From NCBI RefSeq assembly GCF_003984645.1, contig NZ_RWKI01000005.1, forward strand, positions 310,001 to 374,000: DNA of 64,000 nucleotides. The letters are read 5' to 3'. A model generated the notes under the pieces. The model was not told the DNA's origin. It was given only the letters and a program-made list of their open reading frames with translations, and ran no database searches. The first letter of the stretch is position 1; the number at the start of each line of letters is the position of its first letter. The DNA comes from Variovorax sp. MHTC-1 (lineage in GTDB: Bacteria; Pseudomonadota; Gammaproteobacteria; Burkholderiales; Burkholderiaceae_C). Made by a program: the position numbers and the translations under genes. This document shows positions 56,131-64,000 of the stretch, in pieces.

Positions 56131-58056
56131 TCATATGCACGAATCCCACGGCGCCGACAACCGCACCGCCGCATTGATGATTCCCACCATCGAATAGGTC
56201 TGCGGGAAGTTGCCCCACATCTCGCCTGTGACCGGGTGCGTGTCTTCCGACAGCAGGCCCAGCGGATTGCGTGCCGCCAGCATGGTTTCGAAGATCTGCC
56301 GCGCCTCGGCCTTGCGGCCGATCTTGGCCAGGGCGTCGATGCGCCAGAAGGTGCAGATGTTGAAGGCCGTCTCGGGCTTGCCGAAATCGTCGGCTGCCTC
56401 GTAGCGGCGCATGTAGGGGCCGTCGCAGAGCGATTTCTCCATCGCCTCGACGGTCGAGATGAAGCGCGGGTCGCGCGCGTCGATCAGGCCGACCTCGACC
56501 ATCAGCAGGATGCTCGCGTCGAGCTCGTGGCCGCCGAAGCTCTCGGCGAAGGCCTGGCGCTCCTCGCACCAGGACTTGGTGAGGATCTCCTCGCGCATGC
56601 GCGAGGAATGGCCGTGCCAGTAGGCCGCGCGTTCCGGCAGGCCGAGCGCGCGCGCCACCTTCGCGAGCCGGTCGCAGGCGGCCCAGCTCATCAGCGCCGA
56701 GCTGGTGTGGATGCGCGCGCGCGTGCGCAGCTCCCACATGCCGGCGTCGGGCGTGCCGTAGACGCGGATGGCTTGTTCGCCCACGGCCTCGAGGTACGGG
56801 AACTCGGCCACGCCGGCGCGGCTGAGCAGGCGGTGGTCGTGGAAGGCCTGCGAGGCGCCGAGCACGATGTTGCCGTAGACGTCGTGCTGGAAGTGCTCCT
56901 GCGCCTGGTTGCCCACGCGCACCGGCCCCATGCCGCGGTAGCCGGCCAGCCCTTCGACGAAGGACTCCGGCAGCTCGCGCTCCAGGCCGATGCCGTAGAG
57001 CGGCTGGATGTGCTCGCCGTGCGAGCCGATCACCACGTTGCCGAGCCAGCGCAGGTAGTCTTCCATGGTGCCGACTTCGGACAGGCTGTTGAGCGCGCGC
57101 ACCACGAAGAAGGCGTCGCGCAGCCAGCAGAAGCGGTAGTCCCAGTTGCGCTGGCTGCCCGGCGCCTCGGGGATGCTGGTGGTCATGGCGGCGACGATGG
57201 CGCCGGTGTCCTCGTAGAGCGACATCTTGAGCGTGATCGCGGCGCGGATCACCGCGTCCTGCCACTCGAAGGGGATCGCGAGCCGCTTGCTCCAGGTGCG
57301 CCAGTAGGCGATGGTCTCCTGCTCGAAATGGCGGGCCGTGTCGGCGATGCCGTCGGTCAGCGTCTCGTCGGCGCCGAACACGAAGTTGTGCTCGCGCGAC
57401 AGCACGAAGGGCTGTTGCGACAGCACGTGCGAAACCGAGGCGTCGGTGTTGAGGCGCAGCGCGAAGTCGGGCCCCACGTAGCGGATGTGGTTGCTGCCGC
57501 GCGTGATGGTCGGCGCCGTCGCGCCCCACTGGAAGCGCGGCGCGAGCGAAACGCGGATGCGCGGCGTGCCCTGGATCGGCCTGACGCGGCGAACGAGGGT
57601 GAGCGGCCTGAAATAGCGCGAGCGGCTGTGAAAGCGCGGCGCCAGGTCGGTGATCTCGAGGCCCTGGCCTGCGCTGTCGAAGAGCTGGGTGCGCAGCACG
57701 GCGGTGTTCGGCTCGTACCACTGCTTGGACGACGCGAAGTCCTCGATCTCTATGGCCCATGCGCTCGCATCCTCGGCCGGATGCAGCAGCGCGTTGAACA
57801 CCGGCTCGCCGTCGAAACGCGGCAGGCAGCACCAGACGATGCGGCCGCGCTCGTCGACCAGCGCGCTGAAGGCGCAGTTGCCGATCACGCCCAGCTTCAG
57901 CGAGGGTTCGGCCGGCGCAACGAAGCCGCGGCGGCCAGCGGGTGATTCCAGTACCTCGGGATGCGGCGCTGCCTTGTCGCTCGCGCCGGCGGCGCCGGCG
58001 ATCGCCTCGCCGGCGCGGTCTTCGGGCGCGGCGATCTCTTTCAGATTCGTCGTCAT
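56131..58056 (-). CDS. GH15-family glycoside hydrolase (trehalase/glucoamylase-like)
   Basis: 641 residues. N-terminal beta-sandwich domain (about 50-270) and C-terminal (alpha/alpha)6 barrel with QRNWDYRFCWLRDAFF (about 333-348), the hallmark of GH15. Later conserved segments are GNQAQEHFQHDVYGN and NPLGLLSEDTHPVTGEMWGN (split), holding the general acid/base Glu region. No signal peptide, so cytosolic. In the operon it overlaps otsB by ATGA and precedes otsA; similar proteins from actinobacteria are trehalases, so it may degrade trehalose or trim a related glucan. I cannot decide between trehalase and glucoamylase from sequence. Confidence 0.88.
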   Translation of the reverse strand: MTTNLKEIAAPEDRAGEAIAGAAGASDKAAPHPEVLESPAGRRGFVAPAEPSLKLGVIGNCAFSALVDERGRIVWCCLPRFDGEPVFNALLHPAEDASAWAIEIEDFASSKQWYEPNTAVLRTQLFDSAGQGLEITDLAPRFHSRSRYFRPLTLVRRVRPIQGTPRIRVSLAPRFQWGATAPTITRGSNHIRYVGPDFALRLNTDASVSHVLSQQPFVLSREHNFVFGADETLTDGIADTARHFEQETIAYWRTWSKRLAIPFEWQDAVIRAAITLKMSLYEDTGAIVAAMTTSIPEAPGSQRNWDYRFCWLRDAFFVVRALNSLSEVGTMEDYLRWLGNVVIGSHGEHIQPLYGIGLERELPESFVEGLAGYRGMGPVRVGNQAQEHFQHDVYGNIVLGASQAFHDHRLLSRAGVAEFPYLEAVGEQAIRVYGTPDAGMWELRTRARIHTSSALMSWAACDRLAKVARALGLPERAAYWHGHSSRMREEILTKSWCEERQAFAESFGGHELDASILLMVEVGLIDARDPRFISTVEAMEKSLCDGPYMRRYEAADDFGKPETAFNICTFWRIDALAKIGRKAEARQIFETMLAARNPLGLLSEDTHPVTGEMWGNFPQTYSMVGIINAAVRLSAPWDSCI

Positions 58057-58814
58057 GCAGGTTTTCCTCGGGTGTCGGATACCGGTCCCGCGAGCAGATC
58101 GCGTGCCTGGACCAGCCATTCGAACACGGCGCGGGGAGAATCCAGCCGGTGCAGCGCCAGGCTGGGACCCGATCCGACCTTGATCGCCACGCCGCCGCGC
58201 GGCTGCACGATGGCGAAGCCGCTTTCGTCGGTGGTGTCGTCGCCTGCGAAAACCGGCATGCGGCCGGCGAAGGGCGCCTCGCGCAGGAAGGCATCGATCG
58301 CGATGCCCTTGTTGACGCCCGCGGGCTTGACCTCGAAAACGAACTTGCCGTGCAGCAGCTCCAGCTGCGGCTGGCCGTCGATCACGCGCAGCAACGCGTC
58401 GCGGCAGACGGCTTCGAGCTGCGGCGCGAGCCGGTAATGCAGGGCGATCGCGGCATGCTTGCGTTCCACCAGCAGGCCTTCGTAGACGCGCGCGAGTTCG
58501 TTGGCGGTGTCCAGCACCAGCTTGAGGTCGGGCGCGCGCTGCTCCTGCATCCGGCCCTCGGCATCGCGGCGCTGCACGCCGTGCTCGCCGGCGGCCGGCA
58601 GGCGCAGCGGCGCGAGGAATCGGTCGAGCACGTCGATCTGCCGGCCGGACACGACCGCCAGCGCGCCGTCCAAGAGGTCACTCAGGTCGCTCAGCAGCGG
58701 GACCAGGGCGCTGGGCACGTCGATCGCCTCGGGCGTCTCGGCGATGGCCACCAGGGTGCCGTCGAAGTCGAGGAACAACGCGGCGTCGGGGGTAAGGCGA
58801 GGGGGCGTCTGCAT
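58053..58814 (-). CDS. otsB: Trehalose-6-phosphate phosphatase
   Basis: HAD-fold phosphatase of 253 residues. DFDGTL (16-21) holds the nucleophile Asp16 and the acid/base Asp18. VSGR lies near 55-58, the Lys in the VEVKPAGVNKG region near 160-170 (spelled FEVKPAGVNKG), and GDDTTDE (about 190-196) binds Mg2+. First gene of the trehalose operon. The bases before its ATG are anti-Shine-Dalgarno-like (CCCTCC) and an extended -10 (TGTTATGGT) ends 9 nt upstream, so the operon mRNA is probably leaderless. Confidence 0.94.
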   Translation of the reverse strand: MQTPPRLTPDAALFLDFDGTLVAIAETPEAIDVPSALVPLLSDLSDLLDGALAVVSGRQIDVLDRFLAPLRLPAAGEHGVQRRDAEGRMQEQRAPDLKLVLDTANELARVYEGLLVERKHAAIALHYRLAPQLEAVCRDALLRVIDGQPQLELLHGKFVFEVKPAGVNKGIAIDAFLREAPFAGRMPVFAGDDTTDESGFAIVQPRGGVAIKVGSGPSLALHRLDSPRAVFEWLVQARDLLAGPVSDTRGKPA

Positions 58815-58823
58815 GGAGGGAAA

Positions 58824-58829
58824 ACCATA
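58824..58829 (-). promoter_or_regulatory. Candidate extended -10 (TGTTATGGT) of the ots operon
   Basis: TATGGT preceded by TGT forms an extended -10, ending 9 nt before the otsB ATG. The same 11-mer ACCATAACAGA occurs upstream of the MocR gene (54200-54210). Confidence 0.45.
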
Positions 58830-58877
58830 ACAGAGTCGCAGGGCGGAGGGCGTCGGTCAAAGCCGGCAATCGTTTTT

Positions 58878-60134
58878 TCAGACGGAAACAGGGAGCGCGG
58901 CGGCCACGGCTGCCACGCGCGCGCGGGCGATTGCCTCGCCGATCCTCGCGCCGGCGGCGCCCGCCTGCTGCGCCGCGCGCGCGATCGGCTCCGTTTCGAC
59001 GGATCGGGCCGCGGCCAGCGCGGCCAGCAGCCGTTCGCGCTGTGGATACGGCTTGTCCTCGAGCCCGAGCCGCCCGCGCGCATCGCATTCGCAGGCCAGC
59101 AACGCCTGATCGAACCGCTCGGGTTTGCGAAACGCATCGCAGCGTTCGAGCAGCCGAACCAGCGCCTTCGCTCCGAGCTCGCCGCTGCGGTGGATGTTGC
59201 CGTGCTCGCGCGCCACCACCTCGGACAGTTCGCGCAGTTCGACCGGCACGCGCCAACGCTCGCACACGGCGCGCAGCAGTTCGACGCTGCGCTGCTCGTG
59301 GCCGATGTGGCGCGGCAGCGCCTCGGCCCGCGTGGTGCCCTTGCCGAGGTCATGCACCAGGCAGGCGAAGCGCACCGAAAGCGGCGCTTCGAGCCGGGCC
59401 GCCATGTCGAGCACCATCATGAGGTGCGCGCCCGTGTCGACCTCCGGATGATGGGCTTCGGGCTGCGGCACGCCCCACAGCCGGTCGACCTCGGGCAGCA
59501 GCACGGCCAGCGCGCCGCAGTCGCGCAACAGTTCGAACATGCGCGAAGGCCTGGCTTCCGTCAGCCCGCGTGCAAGCTCCTGCCAGACCCGCTCGGGCAC
59601 CAGTGCATCGACTTCGCCGGCGGCCACCATCTCGCGCATCAGCGCCATGGTCTCGGGCGCGACGCCGAAGTCGGTGAAGCGGGCCGCGAAACGCGCGACG
59701 CGCAGGATGCGCACCGGGTCTTCGCGGAAGGCATCGGTCACATGGCGAAGCTGCTTGCGTTCGAGGTCGCGCCGGCCGTGATAGGGGTCGACGATGTGGA
59801 CGAGGTCCAGCGTCTCGCCGGCGTACTCGGCCGGCAGCGCGATGGCGTTCACCGTGAGGTCGCGTCGCGCCAGGTCCTGCTCGAGCGTGATCTCGGGCGA
59901 GGCATGGATCACGAAGCCGCGGTAGCCGGGTGCGCTCTTGCGCTCGGTTCGCGCCAGCGCGTATTCCTCGCGCGTCTTCGGATGCAGGAAGACGGGGAAG
60001 TCGCGGCCCACGGGCAGGTAGCCCCGCGCGGCCATCTGTTCGGGCGTGCTGCCGACCACCACCCAGTCGCGATCGCTGCCGGGCCGGCCCAGCAGCGCAT
60101 CGCGAACGGCGCCGCCGACGAGGTAGATTTGCAT
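58878..60134 (-). CDS. cca: CCA tRNA nucleotidyltransferase (multifunctional, HD domain)
   Basis: Adds or repairs the 3' CCA of tRNAs. 418 residues. Class II nucleotidyltransferase head: [13 protein letters not shown] (about 4-16), then DRDWVVVG with the metal-binding Asp pair. [11 protein letters not shown] lies near 110-120 and [15 protein letters not shown] near 155-170. A C-terminal HD domain (GAHLMMVLD near 225, VHDLGKGTT near 255) is typical of the proteobacterial enzymes with added phosphatase/phosphodiesterase activity. ATG 60134 (MQIYLVGG) is chosen; a GTG 15 codons upstream is open. Confidence 0.95.
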   Translation of the reverse strand: MQIYLVGGAVRDALLGRPGSDRDWVVVGSTPEQMAARGYLPVGRDFPVFLHPKTREEYALARTERKSAPGYRGFVIHASPEITLEQDLARRDLTVNAIALPAEYAGETLDLVHIVDPYHGRRDLERKQLRHVTDAFREDPVRILRVARFAARFTDFGVAPETMALMREMVAAGEVDALVPERVWQELARGLTEARPSRMFELLRDCGALAVLLPEVDRLWGVPQPEAHHPEVDTGAHLMMVLDMAARLEAPLSVRFACLVHDLGKGTTRAEALPRHIGHEQRSVELLRAVCERWRVPVELRELSEVVAREHGNIHRSGELGAKALVRLLERCDAFRKPERFDQALLACECDARGRLGLEDKPYPQRERLLAALAAARSVETEPIARAAQQAGAAGARIGEAIARARVAAVAAALPVSV

Positions 60135-60175
60135 CCGCCGCAGTTTAGGCGCTCGGCCTTCTGCGGCGGTCGGCG

Positions 60176-60820
60176 TCACCAGCGCGGCGCGATGCGTTCG
60201 CCCGGCAGCACGTCGTAGGGCGGCGCCCAGCCCGGCAAGCCTCGGAGGCGCCCGACCCAGGCCGCGATGTGCGGGTAGCGCGCCGCCACGTCGATGCCGC
60301 TTTCCTCGGCCGGGTAGAAGAGATAGCCCGACAGCGAGAAGTCGGCGATGGTCGGCTCGGCGCCGACAATGAAGTCGCTCGCCGACAGGTGCCGTTCGAC
60401 CACCCCGTAAGCGGCATCGATGCGGCCCATGAGCCAGGCCATGACGGCTGGATCGGGCGCGCTGGCGCCGAAGGACTTGGCGAAGCGGTAGCTCGCGAAG
60501 TAGCTGGTGAACTTGTGGTTGTCGAACAGCAGCCAGCGCAGGATCTCGCGTCTGTCCTCCGGCGTACGGCCGCCGTAGGCGCCGTGCTTGTCGGCCAGGT
60601 GGGTGAGGATCACGCCGGACTGCGTGAGGCGCAGCGGCCCGTCCTCCAGCACCGGGGCCTCGCCCATCTCGTTGAGCGTCTCGCGCCAGGCCGGATCGCG
60701 CGTGAGGCCGCCCTGCATGTAGTCCACGAACACGGTCTCGAAAGGCTGGCCGAGCGCGCGCAGCAGGAAGGCAACCTTGAAGCTGTTGCCCGACTGGGCG
60801 AAGCAGTGCAAGCGGTACAT
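60176..60820 (-). CDS. Glutathione S-transferase family protein
   Basis: 214 residues. Thioredoxin-like N-domain [20 protein letters not shown] with Ser10 near the catalytic position. [19 protein letters not shown] (about 54-72) is the glutathione gamma-glutamyl site (cis-Pro56; QSG). The helical C-domain carries [20 protein letters not shown] (about 148-166), with the N-capping Asp. Cytosolic. Substrate unknown. It lies 3 nt after the second GST gene, so the two are one operon leading to cca. Confidence 0.88.
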   Translation of the reverse strand: MYRLHCFAQSGNSFKVAFLLRALGQPFETVFVDYMQGGLTRDPAWRETLNEMGEAPVLEDGPLRLTQSGVILTHLADKHGAYGGRTPEDRREILRWLLFDNHKFTSYFASYRFAKSFGASAPDPAVMAWLMGRIDAAYGVVERHLSASDFIVGAEPTIADFSLSGYLFYPAEESGIDVAARYPHIAAWVGRLRGLPGWAPPYDVLPGERIAPRW

Positions 60821-60823
60821 GTC

Positions 60824-61507
60824 TCAGCGTTCGAAGCGGTAGGGTTCGTCAATGACCACGAAGCGCTTCTCGACCAGCGCCTCATCGATCCAGGCCTTCA
60901 CGCCGGGAAGCTGCTGTACGCGCTCGATATAGGCGGAGATCGCGGCAGGCACCGGCAGGCCGAAGGTCCTGATGCGCACGCCGACCGGCGCGAAGTACGC
61001 ATCCGCGATGCCGAACTCGCCGAACAGCATCGGCCCGCCATGGGTTTCCAGGAGGCCGCTCCACATCTGCACGATGCGCGCGAGGTCGGCGCGAACCTCC
61101 GGCTTGTCGCGCAGGATGATCCGGCCCTGCTCGCGCAGGTCCGCCTCGATGTTCATTCCGCAGTGGCTGCGCAGCGCGCCGAAACCGGCGTGCATCTCGG
61201 CGCAGATGCTGCGCGCATGCGCGCGCTGGGCCTTGTCGCGCGGCCAGAGGGCCTTGTCGGGATGGCTCTCGGCCAGGTATTCGCAGATCGCCAGCGTGTC
61301 GTAGACGACGATGGCGCCGTCCTCGAGCACCGGCACGCGGCCGACCGGGCTGACCGCGCGAATGGTCTTCTTGAAGCCCGCGTCGGCATCCATGGTGTCG
61401 AAGGGCACCATGACCTCCTCGAATGCGATGCCGGCCTGCTTCATGAGCACCCAGGGCCGCATCGACCAGGACGAGTAGTTCTTGTTGCCGATATAGAGCT
61501 TGGGCAT
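60824..61507 (-). CDS. Glutathione S-transferase family protein (second)
   Basis: 227 residues. [20 protein letters not shown] holds Ser12/Ser13 near the catalytic position, the NKNYSSWS pattern of a proteobacterial GST branch. [20 protein letters not shown] (about 55-74) is the glutathione site. [17 protein letters not shown] (about 163-179) is the C-domain motif. GGAGG stands 7 nt before the ATG at 61507. Coupled closely (3 nt) to the next GST. Substrate unknown. Confidence 0.88.
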   Translation of the reverse strand: MPKLYIGNKNYSSWSMRPWVLMKQAGIAFEEVMVPFDTMDADAGFKKTIRAVSPVGRVPVLEDGAIVVYDTLAICEYLAESHPDKALWPRDKAQRAHARSICAEMHAGFGALRSHCGMNIEADLREQGRIILRDKPEVRADLARIVQMWSGLLETHGGPMLFGEFGIADAYFAPVGVRIRTFGLPVPAAISAYIERVQQLPGVKAWIDEALVEKRFVVIDEPYRFER

Positions 61508-61592
61508 CACGGTCCTCCAGATTGCTGCAAAGCCCTCGATGCTAGCGGCTGGCCAGTGCGCGATTGATGCCGAAGGCGCGGGCTATTGATGC

Positions 61593-62153
61593 TCAGCGCT
61601 TCGTTTCGTCGTCCGGCGACGCGATCACGCGTGGTTTTCCGTTGCCGCCGTTGCCGTTCGGCGGGCCGACCATGCGCTCGATCAGCGCCACCAGCCGCGG
61701 CACCAGGGAGAGCACGGCCAGCGCCAGCAGGGCGCTGAGTATCGCCGTCACCTCGCGCCCGAGCCCGCAGGCCATGCCGATCGCGGCCGTCATCCAGAGG
61801 CCGGCCGCGGTGGTGAGGCCCTGCACATGGCGTTCGTCCCGGCCCTGCTTGAGGATGGTGCCGGCGCAGAGAAAGCCCACGCCCGCCACCAGGCCCTGGA
61901 TGACGCGGCTCATGTCGGCCGGCACGATGCCGGTCTGCTGCGGCACGAGCACGAAGAGCGCGGAGCCGATCGCCACCAGCATGTGGGTGCGCACGCCGGC
62001 GGCCTTGCCCTGCTGTTCGCGCTCGAAGCCGAGCGCGAAGCCCAGCACGGCCGCCAGCAGCAGGCGCACCAGGATGCGGGTGAGCTGGGCGACGTCGCCG
62101 ACGTCCGAGAACTCGGCCGCGATGGTGCTGGCGGCTTCGTCCCACCAGGTCAT
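61593..62153 (-). CDS. MgtC/SapB-family inner-membrane protein
   Basis: 186 residues with about five membrane helices. Diagnostic MgtC text: LGFALGFEREQQGKAAGVRT (about 37-56), then HMLVAIGSALFVLV, GVGFLCAGTIL (about 91-101) and GLTTAAGLWMTAAIGMACG (about 112-130). No C-terminal regulatory domain as in Salmonella MgtC; instead a short Gly/Asn-rich polar tail. The family includes the Mg2+-limitation factor MgtC, but most members have unknown roles. Confidence 0.88.
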   Translation of the reverse strand: MTWWDEAASTIAAEFSDVGDVAQLTRILVRLLLAAVLGFALGFEREQQGKAAGVRTHMLVAIGSALFVLVPQQTGIVPADMSRVIQGLVAGVGFLCAGTILKQGRDERHVQGLTTAAGLWMTAAIGMACGLGREVTAILSALLALAVLSLVPRLVALIERMVGPPNGNGGNGKPRVIASPDDETKR

Positions 62154-62160
62154 TCAGCGA

Positions 62161-62245
62161 CCTCCCCCAAGGCTTGCCGCTTCGTGCACTTCGCGCACCG
62201 CCTCCTGAAGGAGGGGACGAGCGCCTTCGGGCGGCCGGTCGCCGC
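62161..62245. repeat. Partial/diverged intergenic repeat, copy G
   Basis: CCTCCCCCAAGGCTTGCCGC then TTCGTGCACTTCGCGCACC and CCTCCTGAAGGAGG hairpin, then GCGGCCGGTCGCCGC. Only the left half resembles the consensus repeat. It lies between slt and the MgtC-like gene. Confidence 0.55.
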
Positions 62246-62248
62246 TCA

Positions 62249-64000
62249 TCAGGGCAGGTCCTTGTTGGGCTCGGGCTCGGCGGCATCGCGCGGGCCCACC
62301 TTGCCGAGGCGATCCTTGATCGACTGCGGCCGGCCGGTGATCAACGCGGCGTAGTTGGTGGCGTTGGCGAGCACCTTCTTGACATAGTCGCGGGTCTCGT
62401 TGAAAGGCACGTTCTCGGCCCAGATCGCCGCCTCCACCACCGGTCCGTTGCGCCAGTTGCGCGGCCGGCCGGGGCCGGCGTTGTAGGCCGCGGCGGCGAG
62501 CGCCATCGAGCCGTCGAAGTCGTCGAGCGCCAGCTTGAGGTAGTTGGTGCCGATGGTGATGTTGGTGTCGCGGTCATTGATCTGGCCGGGCGTGAAGCCC
62601 GCGAGGCCGATCTTGTTGGCGGTCCAGCGCGCGGTCGCGGGCATCACCTGCATCAGGCCCGAGGCGCCGACGCCCGAGCGTGCGTCCATGATGAAGCGGC
62701 TCTCCTGGCGGATCAGGCCGTAGACGTAGGCCGGGTCGAGGCCGATCTCCTCGCTCTTGCGCACCACGGTGTCGCGATAGGGCATCGGGTAGCGCTGCTC
62801 GACGTCGATCATGCCCTTGGTGCGTTCGCTGGTGTTGATGCAGCGGTCCCACACTTCGCGCTGGCAGGCGAAGTCGGCCGCGGCCAGCAGTTCGCGATCG
62901 CCCATGCCGCCCTTGTCGTGCAGGTTGGTCGCGTAGTTCCATTCGCGCGTGCCCTCGGGGCGCAGGCCGATCGCGATCGCGTAGAGCGCGCGGTTGAGCG
63001 CGGCGTTGCTGCGCGCGGCTTGCTTCTCTTCGGGCGTGAGCGGCGCCGGGCGGGTCGGCACGGTGGCGCGCTCGCCCAGCTCTTCGAGCGCCAGCAGCTC
63101 GTAGAAGCCGCGCGTGCCGGCAATGCTCTCGAACAGCGCGCGCGCCTGGGCGCGGCGCTCGTCGCCGCCGTAGGCGTGCAGGGCGCGTGCCTTCCAGTAG
63201 ATCCAGGTCGGGTCCTGCTGCGTCGATTCGCTCATGGCATCGATCGCGGCCTGCACGTTCTTCCAGTGGCCGCTGCGCAGCGCGGCGCGCGTCTTCCAGG
63301 CCAGCATGTCGTCGGAGAGATCGCTGTTCTTCGTGACGTTCGCGAAGGCGCCGCCGGCCGCCGGCGAGAGCTTGACGGCGTACTGCCGGCCGATCGCGCC
63401 CCAGACCCAGTTGCGCTCCTCCGGCGTCAGCATCGGGCCCCACTTGTTCTCGAGCTGGGAGGCCGCCATGTCCGGGTCGGCGATGGTCATCTTGATCAGC
63501 GCGAGCACCACCAGTTCCTTCCGGGCCTTGGTGGCGACGAAGGCGCGGCTGGTCAGGAACTTGGCCATGCTGGCGTTCAGCTCATCGAACTGGGCGACAG
63601 CATCGGGCGCGGCGAGGAGGATCGCGGCACGCGCCGCCTGCGGCCGGTTGGTCTCGATGGAAAGGCGTGCCTTTTTCCAGGCGTCGTTGGGCGACATCAG
63701 GCCGGCCGCGATCATGCGGTCGGCCGCGGTCAGGCAGCCGTCGTCGAGCTCGCGCTGGCCGAGCCAGTTGCGGCGGACTTCGTCGGCCTGCGCCTTGGTG
63801 GCGTTGCCGCCGCGCAGCGTCTCGACCAAGATCGCGTAGCAGCGCACCTGGGCATCGTCGTTCATGCGGAAGGCCGGATGCAGCGCGGCGAAGCCGTCCC
63901 AGTCGCGGCGCTGGCCGAGCAGCATCAGCCAGTCGTTGCGCAGGCGGTCTTCCTGGTAGGTGCCGGCATAGCGCGAGAGGAAGTCCTGCACCTCGGAGGC
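62249..64000 (-). CDS. slt: Soluble lytic murein transglycosylase (3' part, runs off right edge)
   Basis: Periplasmic enzyme that cleaves peptidoglycan to 1,6-anhydromuropeptides, the class of compounds the AmpD in this window processes. At least 583 residues are visible and the frame is open to base 64000, so signal peptide and N-terminus are outside. The superhelical alpha-repeat (U/L) domain fills most of it. The C-terminal SLT domain has GLIRQESRFIMDARSGVGASG (catalytic Glu in RQES), LMQVMPATA and AAYNAGPGR. Ends PEPNKDLP. Slt70-type by length and order. Confidence 0.92.
   Translation of the reverse strand, partial: ASEVQDFLSRYAGTYQEDRLRNDWLMLLGQRRDWDGFAALHPAFRMNDDAQVRCYAILVETLRGGNATKAQADEVRRNWLGQRELDDGCLTAADRMIAAGLMSPNDAWKKARLSIETNRPQAARAAILLAAPDAVAQFDELNASMAKFLTSRAFVATKARKELVVLALIKMTIADPDMAASQLENKWGPMLTPEERNWVWGAIGRQYAVKLSPAAGGAFANVTKNSDLSDDMLAWKTRAALRSGHWKNVQAAIDAMSESTQQDPTWIYWKARALHAYGGDERRAQARALFESIAGTRGFYELLALEELGERATVPTRPAPLTPEEKQAARSNAALNRALYAIAIGLRPEGTREWNYATNLHDKGGMGDRELLAAADFACQREVWDRCINTSERTKGMIDVEQRYPMPYRDTVVRKSEEIGLDPAYVYGLIRQESRFIMDARSGVGASGLMQVMPATARWTANKIGLAGFTPGQINDRDTNITIGTNYLKLALDDFDGSMALAAAAYNAGPGRPRNWRNGPVVEAAIWAENVPFNETRDYVKKVLANATNYAALITGRPQSIKDRLGKVGPRDAAEPEPNKDLP

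Overview
The window is GC-rich, densely coded chromosomal DNA with operons joined by 1-8 nt overlaps. Gene content and order (accC-prmA-DUF3426, ypjD beside ffh, pilSR beside ampD, miaB-sensor-lipoprotein-regulator, slt...cca) point to a betaproteobacterium of the Burkholderiales, most likely Comamonadaceae and plausibly Variovorax. The assignment rests on family recognition, not on a database search. I see no rRNA, tRNA, insertion sequence, prophage or CRISPR array.

Layout. 1-4.3 kb (+): 3' end of accC, prmA, a zinc-ribbon/DUF3426 membrane protein and a PfkB kinase, closed by a strong hairpin terminator. 4.4-9.5 kb (-): a histone H1-like Lys/Ala/Pro repeat protein, then nrdB and nrdA (class Ia ribonucleotide reductase) behind a promoter carrying two NrdR boxes. 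9.7-14.7 kb (-): ampD, pilR, pilS, a small membrane protein and a CcsA/YpjD protein. 14.9-16.3 kb (+): ffh. 16.3-23.6 kb (-): mdoH, then the coupled operon miaB - sensor kinase - lipoprotein - sigma-54 regulator (GlrK/QseG/GlrR type). 23.8-28.8 kb: a secreted protein and an RND efflux pair (MFP plus HAE1 permease).

29.0-43.8 kb (-) is the accessory highlight: a compact five-gene hybrid NRPS-PKS cluster with every junction overlapping or only 10 nt apart. Protein 1 reads C(remnant)-A-PCP-KS-AT-ACP-aminotransferase and protein 2 reads C-A-PCP-C-PCP. They are followed by an Sfp-type phosphopantetheinyl transferase and two alpha/beta-hydrolases whose nucleophile positions hold Arg and Cys. No thioesterase is present. 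The first A domain reads close to a valine code, the AT looks malonyl-specific and there is no ketoreductase, so the first unit could be a 3,4-diamino acid.

44-50 kb: histidine phosphatase, DUF4136 lipoprotein, ttcA, folB with a FolM-like reductase, a MidA-type methyltransferase, a DUF5329 protein and hisN. 50-54.6 kb: AraC-type regulator, a small lipoprotein, DUF2905, a ROK sugar kinase, and a MocR-type regulator divergent from a DUF2917 gene. 54.7-58.8 kb (-): a trehalose operon otsB - GH15 hydrolase - otsA. 58.9-64 kb (-): cca, two glutathione S-transferases, an MgtC-family protein and the 3' part of a soluble lytic transglycosylase.

A family of roughly 100-bp intergenic repeats with conserved ends and internal hairpins recurs at least six times in both orientations. 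Several genes have a TANNNT box only 6-9 nt before the start codon and no Shine-Dalgarno, suggesting leaderless transcripts.
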